Made by a program: the position numbers and the translations under genes. Shown here one piece after another: positions 58,597 to 64,000 of a stretch of DNA of 64,000 nt. Below the pieces are notes generated by a model that was not told where the DNA came from, did no database searches, and saw only the letters and a list, made by a program, of their open reading frames with translations. Location: assembly GCF_003217155.1 (NCBI RefSeq), contig NZ_QJSU01000002.1, forward strand, positions 1 through 64,000. The letters run 5' to 3'. This DNA comes from Psychrobacter fozii. GTDB taxonomy: Bacteria; Pseudomonadota; Gammaproteobacteria; Pseudomonadales; Moraxellaceae. Position 1 is the first letter of the stretch, and each line of letters starts with the position of its first letter.

Positions 58597-59886
58597 ATGA
58601 AAAACAACCATACGCTGATTATCGGTAGCGGTATCGTTGGTGCGACACTTGCGCTAAAACTGGCACAAGCAAAAATGCCTGTGACGTTAATTGATGCTCG
58701 TCCCGCACGAGATGAATTAGCTTGGCAAGGCGTGCTGAGCAAACGTGATGCTCGAGTCTATGCACTGAGCTTGGCCAGTATTAATCTGCTTAAAGACGTG
58801 GGTGCTTGGCAAAAGATTGCGAGCTCTGAGCGCAAGGCGGATTACTCACAAATGCAGGTATGGCAACTGAATGGTAGGGGTGAGCTGTTATTTGGTGAGA
58901 GTAGCGATAACTTTGGTGATAGTAGTGATGATCCGTCTAACTCTGTTATGCAGCAAATGCTGGGTAGCATGGTCGAGCCAGCCGTTATTGAGCATGCATT
59001 ATGGCAGCGTTTGTGTGAGGATGACGTCAGTGATTATCTAACCATTATCGCGGGGCAAAAAGTCACAAATATGGATTGGCTCGGTGCAGCGTCAGGATAC
59101 CGTGTAACCGTTGATGATGGTACTGTGATTGACGCTCAATTATTGGTTGGCGCGGATGGTCGGGGTTCATTTGTACGTAAACAGGCAGCGATTGGTCTAG
59201 ATACACTCGATTATAATCAAACCGCGATTTGCTGTGCGATTCACACCGAAAAACCACATCAGGCAACCGCACGTCAGGCGATGTTGCCCACAGGTACGCT
59301 GGCGTTGTTGCCGTTAGCGGATATTACCGATGACGATAAAGCCAATCCACAGCATTGGCAATCGATTGTATGGACATTGCCACGCAATCAAGCATTGGCA
59401 TTGATAGAGGAAGATGGACGCGTTATCGCCGATAAACTGGCTGCTGCCTGTCATTATGAGTTAGGCGCTATCAGTCAGATTGAGTCAATCGCTAGTTTTC
59501 CATTGACCGCGCAACAAGCAAAAAGCTACGTCGCTGATAACTTGGTATTAATCGGTGATGCGGCACATGGTGTGCATCCGCTGGCGGGTCAAGGGCTGAA
59601 TCTGGGCATGCTTGATGTGCAAGTATTGAGCGAACAATTAGCACACGACTTTACTCGTAGTGGCGGTACGATTTGGGGCAGCAATCAAACGTTGCGTCGT
59701 TACGAGCGTCTGCGTCGTCCGCATAATAGCCTGATGATGCACAGCTTTTCGGCACTGAACTGGTTGTTTGCGGGGTCGCTTGCGCAATTACGTCCCGTGC
59801 AGCAGATACGCAGTGAAGGCATGTACCGTGTTGGTAAAATGAAGCCGTTGATGCGCTTGTTTGCTAAGCAGGCGAGTGGCGTCTAA
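58597..59886 (+). CDS. FAD-dependent UbiH/UbiF/UbiI family hydroxylase
   Basis: The ~429-aa paralogue of the upstream gene carries LIIGSGIVGATLALKLA, GADGRGSFVRK and the canonical LIGDAAHGVHPLAGQGLNLG. It should hydroxylate another ring position in ubiquinone synthesis; whether it is UbiF, UbiI or a broader enzyme cannot be settled here. GAGAGA six to seven bases upstream supports the ATG at 58597. The 101-bp gap suggests one transcript with ubiH. Confidence 0.85.
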   Translation: MKNNHTLIIGSGIVGATLALKLAQAKMPVTLIDARPARDELAWQGVLSKRDARVYALSLASINLLKDVGAWQKIASSERKADYSQMQVWQLNGRGELLFGESSDNFGDSSDDPSNSVMQQMLGSMVEPAVIEHALWQRLCEDDVSDYLTIIAGQKVTNMDWLGAASGYRVTVDDGTVIDAQLLVGADGRGSFVRKQAAIGLDTLDYNQTAICCAIHTEKPHQATARQAMLPTGTLALLPLADITDDDKANPQHWQSIVWTLPRNQALALIEEDGRVIADKLAAACHYELGAISQIESIASFPLTAQQAKSYVADNLVLIGDAAHGVHPLAGQGLNLGMLDVQVLSEQLAHDFTRSGGTIWGSNQTLRRYERLRRPHNSLMMHSFSALNWLFAGSLAQLRPVQQIRSEGMYRVGKMKPLMRLFAKQASGV

Positions 59887-59942
59887 GCGCTTAAAGCTCA
59901 ACCACCGTCTATCTTAAATCAAATACCTTAAGGTAATCCCTT

Positions 59943-61220
59943 ATGCTCATCCCTAAATACTGGGCGCAATATAAACAGCGCTTTGAATTGTCAAAAATGG
60001 CTGATAACGCATCCGATGACTTTAATTCTAAGCAAGCAACTATTAAGCGCTATGGCTGGTCAGATATCAGTCAAGTAGAGGCCTTGGCCCATGCTAAGGC
60101 ACGAGTGAAGGAGGCTCATCAACGCTGGCTAGAGGGTGAGGATATTGTCAGACGTGAGCGTAGGGAAGAGTATAACGAAAGTAATGGCATTCCTATTCGT
60201 GAGCAGATTATTTCTAAACAGAGTTTTTCAAAGAGTGGCCTAACTGCAGGTGGTTTAGAGAGTAAGGCACCTAATACGCAGCTCATTGTCACACGTAACA
60301 GTTACGGCGCGCAGGTTGCCAATGTCAGTAATATTGTGATTATAGATGTTGATAATAACGACTTATTGCATCAAAAGTATCCTGATGAGTATGATAGTCA
60401 TGGCTTTATAGGGATAATTAGGAAGTCGAATAATGTCTCAAAGAAAACTAAGGCAACCGATCCCGATCCGTCATCGCCAAAAAACAATGAAAAACCAGTA
60501 TCGATGAAACCGTTTGTATGGACTGTCGTAATTGCTGCAATTATTTTAGCAACTTTTATCGCGATGAAATCATTATCATGGCTATGGCTGCTATTATTTT
60601 TAGGAGTAGCGACGGCAATACTATGGCATCAAGCCAGTAAGTATGATCAGGAACAGCATCAAAGATATATGGGTCATGTGGCCTCATTGCAGACCTATAT
60701 GATAGATTTGATTCAGCAGCGCGTCGCCAGCCATCCACAAGAATCCTTTCGTTTATATGAGACACCTGCAGGCTTTCGTATTATGGCTACCCACGATACT
60801 ATCTCGCCAAATGATGCGTTAGTTGTAGATTGGTTTGAGTATTTCCATGCCGATGCCAATTACGTGCGTCTCTGTCAGGCGCAGCAGTGCTTTCGAGCGC
60901 GGCTCACTGCTAAACCGTGGCGTATGGCTGAGGTTGCGGATAAAAAACTGACTAAAGATATTCCTGCTAAAAACTTTTGGTTTGATGCTGAGAGCGCGGA
61001 TGCATATAGTAGTATTGAGCAACGTCAAAAAGAGTTAAAGGCGCGGAAAGAGTGGATTAACAATTACGATAAGTATGCTAAAAACTATCGAGCCTGTCGC
61101 TATGTTGAGGATTTTTCTGGTAAAGAAGCTAGCCATCAGTTAGAGCACAAATCCATACAAGCATTTATTGCATGGCATGATAGAGCTTGTCAGATGGATA
61201 AAGCCTTATCGATGGCTTGA
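59943..61220 (+). CDS. conserved membrane protein with two central helices, 425 aa
   Basis: The N-terminal soluble part (1-185) ends in a strand with two aspartates (IVIIDVDNN, 131-139). Two membrane helices follow (about 191-208 and 211-228). The soluble C-terminal part contains RLYETPAGFRIMATH (270-284) and CQAQQCFRARLTAKPWRM (311-328). I recall this last pattern (an R-x-Y-x-T..G.R motif, then CFRARLTPKPWR) from widespread uncharacterised bacterial proteins, but know no function. It follows the ubiH-like pair by 56 bp and may share their transcript. Confidence 0.7.
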   Translation: MLIPKYWAQYKQRFELSKMADNASDDFNSKQATIKRYGWSDISQVEALAHAKARVKEAHQRWLEGEDIVRRERREEYNESNGIPIREQIISKQSFSKSGLTAGGLESKAPNTQLIVTRNSYGAQVANVSNIVIIDVDNNDLLHQKYPDEYDSHGFIGIIRKSNNVSKKTKATDPDPSSPKNNEKPVSMKPFVWTVVIAAIILATFIAMKSLSWLWLLLFLGVATAILWHQASKYDQEQHQRYMGHVASLQTYMIDLIQQRVASHPQESFRLYETPAGFRIMATHDTISPNDALVVDWFEYFHADANYVRLCQAQQCFRARLTAKPWRMAEVADKKLTKDIPAKNFWFDAESADAYSSIEQRQKELKARKEWINNYDKYAKNYRACRYVEDFSGKEASHQLEHKSIQAFIAWHDRACQMDKALSMA

Positions 61221-61251
61221 TGGATTTTAAATTGTGACTTAAGGATTATCT

Positions 61252-62496
61252 ATGAATGAAAGCAACTTTCAAGAAATTTTGAGAAATGTTGATAAAAGAC
61301 CTATTACTTTAATAAAAATGGATATCGAAAAATCTAGTGCTTTGAAAGAATCTGTAGGGAATCGTGAATACATAACTCTTGCTCTTCGTCACAATTATTT
61401 TGAAAAAACAAGAAAAAACAGTATATGTATTTTAGAGCTAAACTATGACAATAGAGCAAACATGACAGAGTATCTGTTGGGAGTGGTGACTAATAAGTCG
61501 GCAATTACAACATTTGAAACAAGAGTATCTATCAATAGTTTGAGTAAAATATACATGTCATCTTTTGTTGATTTATCTTCAAAATTTAAAGATGAAAAAA
61601 TAGAAAAAACCTTTAAGACTAAACTATCTTCAGAGTTAGAAGTAATAAATCTTACTTCTGCCACTAGTAAGGCTGCTATTAATGCATTACTTGAAGATAA
61701 GAATAATCACTATGCCCTAAATAAAGCTTCTAAGATATTAAATATATCTAAATCAAAAGATTACATAGATCTTGTTCAAGAAGATGCTGAAAATATGGCA
61801 TTAAAAATCTTCGGAATTGATGTCAATAAAAAGACTAGATATGAAAGTAGGCTCTATGAAGATAATGTAATTCAAACCGATCTTAATAATTTGGAAGGTT
61901 TCACTAAAGTTGCGGCAGATTATACAGGTAGAGTTTGTTATGTTAAAAATCAAGAGCGGTTAACCATATACCATTCTAATAAACTACCTTTAGAGAAAAT
62001 GCTTGGTGTGGATTTAATTTACATTAACGAAACGATGGGTTCTATAGTAATGATTCAGTACAAAATGCTTGAGAAAGAGTATGAAGACTGGGTTTTTAGA
62101 CCTGATTTACAAATGACAAAAGAAATATCAAGAATGAAGATCCCAGAGTCTTCAGGGAGTCGCGAAGGCTATAGACTGAACAGTAACCCATTCTTTTTTA
62201 AGTTTATAAAAAGAGAGGCCGAGGGCTTAGGTTCTTCGTTTGTGATTTCCTTAGACCATTACCAACACTATATTTCTACAGAAAATGCTAAAGGCCCTAG
62301 AGGTGGTGAGCGCATAGGTTTTGAAACACTTAAACGCAACTACTTAACTTCAAGTGATATTATAAATTTGATTCGTTCTGGATATGTTGGTACTCATGTT
62401 CAAGAAACTAAAGCGATAAAAATTATTGTTGATGAAGTCGCAAAAGGAAATAAAGAAGTAATCATTGCATGGCAAGATAAAGTTGAGCAAAGTTAG
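61252..62496 (+). CDS. AT-rich orphan gene with possible PD-(D/E)xK nuclease core
   Basis: The 414-aa product is Lys/Asn/Ile/Ser-rich and its base composition is clearly more AT-rich than its neighbours, suggesting transfer. I do not recognise the full protein. Residues 245-272 read PLEKMLGVDLIYIN...SIVMIQYKML. An Asp (254) in a hydrophobic strand, a turn, then Gln-x-Lys (269-271) in a second strand is the layout of Mrr-type restriction nucleases. The N-terminal 240 residues are helical and unassigned. AAGGA precedes the ATG. The gene converges on lysO with a 3-bp gap. A defence role is inference. Confidence 0.6.
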   Translation: MNESNFQEILRNVDKRPITLIKMDIEKSSALKESVGNREYITLALRHNYFEKTRKNSICILELNYDNRANMTEYLLGVVTNKSAITTFETRVSINSLSKIYMSSFVDLSSKFKDEKIEKTFKTKLSSELEVINLTSATSKAAINALLEDKNNHYALNKASKILNISKSKDYIDLVQEDAENMALKIFGIDVNKKTRYESRLYEDNVIQTDLNNLEGFTKVAADYTGRVCYVKNQERLTIYHSNKLPLEKMLGVDLIYINETMGSIVMIQYKMLEKEYEDWVFRPDLQMTKEISRMKIPESSGSREGYRLNSNPFFFKFIKREAEGLGSSFVISLDHYQHYISTENAKGPRGGERIGFETLKRNYLTSSDIINLIRSGYVGTHVQETKAIKIIVDEVAKGNKEVIIAWQDKVEQS

Positions 62497-62499
62497 TTA

Positions 62500-63411
62500 T
62501 CACCCTAACGCCGAAAACAACACCATCAATACGGGTGAGACAATATTAATAATAAAGCCAAAACTAATTGCCAATGGTACAACCTTTAGACCGCCTGATT
62601 GCTGAATGATTGGCAAGGTAAAATCTAAGCTCGTCGCCCCGCCAAGCCCTACTGCAGCTGATGGATATTTTCGCATAAATACTGGGATAAATATCAAGGC
62701 AAAGAACTCACGCACCAAGTCATTGAATAAGGCGACACTGCCCCAGACGGCGCCATAAGCATCGGTCATCACAATGGCAGATAGTGAATACCAACCAAAT
62801 CCTGATGACAGAGCCAAGCCTTTTGTCCATGATACATCACTGAACATCAGCGCAAAAGTTAAGCCACCTGCCAATACTGCTATCGTAAAGACAACACTCA
62901 TCTCAACGCCACGTTTATTGAGTAGGACTTCTTTGAGCGTAATGCCTGAACCCTTTAAACCAATACCGACCAGCAAGATTAGTATCATTAGCAGAGCAGT
63001 CATGGTGTTTTCTGGTGGCATGTAGTTCGCTGGTAGGAAATAGCCAATTACCATGCCGATTACTACGCAAACGACTTGGGCGAGGCTGCCACGAATACTG
63101 ACGCGATGCTCTTTAGATTTGACGCTGGGTTTTTTAGCCTGCCATGGGCGCATGTTATCGAATATCATCAAAGCTAGTAGACCAGAGCCGATAGTGAGGA
63201 TTGAAAGCACAGCAACATAAAGCGCAATCTCACCTACTTGACCGCCTAAGCCCTCGACTTGCGATAGCTCAATGCCAATTAGCGCTAAAATGACAAACAC
63301 TAAATAAGATAAGCCCTTATCCGCAAGCCTTGTCATAGTGGGATTAGAAGGAATGGCAAAGCCAATAAACATTGGCATTAAGACCAAAATAAGGGTAACT
63401 ATGCTTTGCAT
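62500..63411 (-). CDS. lysO: lysine exporter LysO family protein
   Basis: The 303-aa inner-membrane protein has about eight helices in two DUF340 halves, with SRGSLAQ-like and SSGFGWYSLSAIVMTDAYGA segments typical of LysO/YbjE. In E. coli LysO exports lysine and toxic analogues. Here the segment GIGLKGSGITLKEVLLNKRG marks the second half. Its 3' end meets the AT-rich gene at 62496 with no terminator between. It is divergent from the ynbA-like gene. Confidence 0.88.
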   Translation of the reverse strand: MQSIVTLILVLMPMFIGFAIPSNPTMTRLADKGLSYLVFVILALIGIELSQVEGLGGQVGEIALYVAVLSILTIGSGLLALMIFDNMRPWQAKKPSVKSKEHRVSIRGSLAQVVCVVIGMVIGYFLPANYMPPENTMTALLMILILLVGIGLKGSGITLKEVLLNKRGVEMSVVFTIAVLAGGLTFALMFSDVSWTKGLALSSGFGWYSLSAIVMTDAYGAVWGSVALFNDLVREFFALIFIPVFMRKYPSAAVGLGGATSLDFTLPIIQQSGGLKVVPLAISFGFIINIVSPVLMVLFSALG

Positions 63412-63617
63412 AACGGCAGACTCGTGGGTTTTAATAAGGCATTTTTAAGAAGCTGAAGATTGTAACATATCAAGTTATAAATACTGACATTGGCAAACCA
63501 TATTCTTTATAAAGCCCGATTTTTATGGATTATAATTAGATTTATCGCCACGTTTAAGTATTTACTTAATAAACTTTTGTTGTTAAATTAAGACACCGAA
63601 AATACGTGGTTGGCATT

Positions 63618-64000
63618 ATGTCGCTATATCAGCTCAAGCCTAAATTTCAAGATCAGCTGCGACCGCTGAGTAATGCGTTGGTCGCAAAGAACATCACTGC
63701 CAATCAAGTCACTGTATCCGCAGTATTATTGAGTGTGGGTACGGCTTACGTGATTGCTAAGCCTGCGATTGAGCAGCAAGCGTTATGGCTTCTACTGCCT
63801 TCATCACTGTTTGTACGTATGGCACTCAATGCCATCGACGGCATGATGGCGCGTGAGCATGGCCAGGCCTCTAGATTGGGTGCAGTGCTCAATGAAATAG
63901 GTGATATTGTTGCTGATACGGCGCTCATTGCCAGTTTGGCTCCGCATGTCGCTAAACATGATTTACGAATTAATTCTGAACGACAAACTCTCACGAGTAA
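63618..64000 (+). CDS. ynbA: CDP-alcohol phosphatidyltransferase family protein, YnbA-like (3' end outside window)
   Basis: The first 127 codons are in the window. The start MSLYQLKPKFQDQLRPL aligns with the E. coli YnbA N-terminus, and ALNAIDGMMAREHGQASRLG..LNEIGD covers the CDP-alcohol transferase motif. Asn replaces the first and third Asp of the general D-x2-DG-x2-AR-x8-G-x3-D-x3-D pattern, which I also recall from YnbA. The enzyme would transfer a phospho-alcohol from a CDP donor in the membrane; the exact lipid is unknown. The upstream gap of about 200 bp holds its promoter. Confidence 0.85.
   Translation, partial: MSLYQLKPKFQDQLRPLSNALVAKNITANQVTVSAVLLSVGTAYVIAKPAIEQQALWLLLPSSLFVRMALNAIDGMMAREHGQASRLGAVLNEIGDIVADTALIASLAPHVAKHDLRINSERQTLTS

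Overview
The window looks like a chromosomal segment of a gamma-proteobacterium of the Moraxellaceae, most probably Psychrobacter. I infer this from the fused nuoCD inside a complete nuoA-N operon, the leuS-lptE-holA block, the style of the core proteins and the moderate-to-low GC. This placement rests on family knowledge and was not checked by a search.

Layout. 1-136: 3' end of a 5S rRNA and its terminator. 137-3660: AT-rich accessory block with two small unknown genes, a MITE-like relic and two adjacent genes whose products both end in an R-x4-H (HEPN-type) motif. 3758-5364: OsmC-like, flavodoxin-like and DUF938 methyltransferase genes. 5458-5724: a well preserved non-autonomous element with nested palindromes. 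5783-9014: dienelactone hydrolase and large-subunit catalase. 9053-13665: two exported proteins of unknown role, an MBL-fold hydrolase and two identical tRNA-Lys genes. 14023-17508: macAB efflux. 17509-19782: a scar holding a displaced copy of the holA 3' end, at least three degenerate TA-flanked mini-elements and an isolated 3-hydroxyacyl-CoA dehydrogenase gene. 19783-24362: holA, lptE and leuS. 24507-33277: small genes, argB, a phosphohexomutase, dut, mgtE and rep. 34051-50350: NADH dehydrogenase I operon, all subunits with nuoC and nuoD fused. 50515-56601: fpr, an unknown gene, a TonB-like gene, mscS, ybeY and phoH. 57146-59886: two UbiH-family monooxygenases. 59943-61220: a conserved membrane protein. 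61252-62496: a very AT-rich gene with a possible PD-(D/E)xK nuclease signature. 62500-64000: lysO and the start of a ynbA-like gene.

Functional threads. The respiratory part (nuo, ubiquinone hydroxylases, fpr) feeds electrons into the quinone pool. LptE, MacAB, the TonB-like protein, MscS, MgtE and LysO serve the envelope and transport. YbeY, LeuS, the tRNA genes and the 5S gene belong to translation. HolA, Rep and Dut serve replication and nucleotide hygiene.

The parts most worth a second look are: the paired HEPN-type genes next to the rRNA operon; the isolated nuclease-like gene at 61252; the 111-bp direct repeat of the holA 3' end around a 2-kb foreign segment; two families of TA-flanked palindromic mini-elements; the Shine-Dalgarno-supported N-terminal extension of NuoK; and a 29-residue hydrophobic ORF upstream of ubiH.
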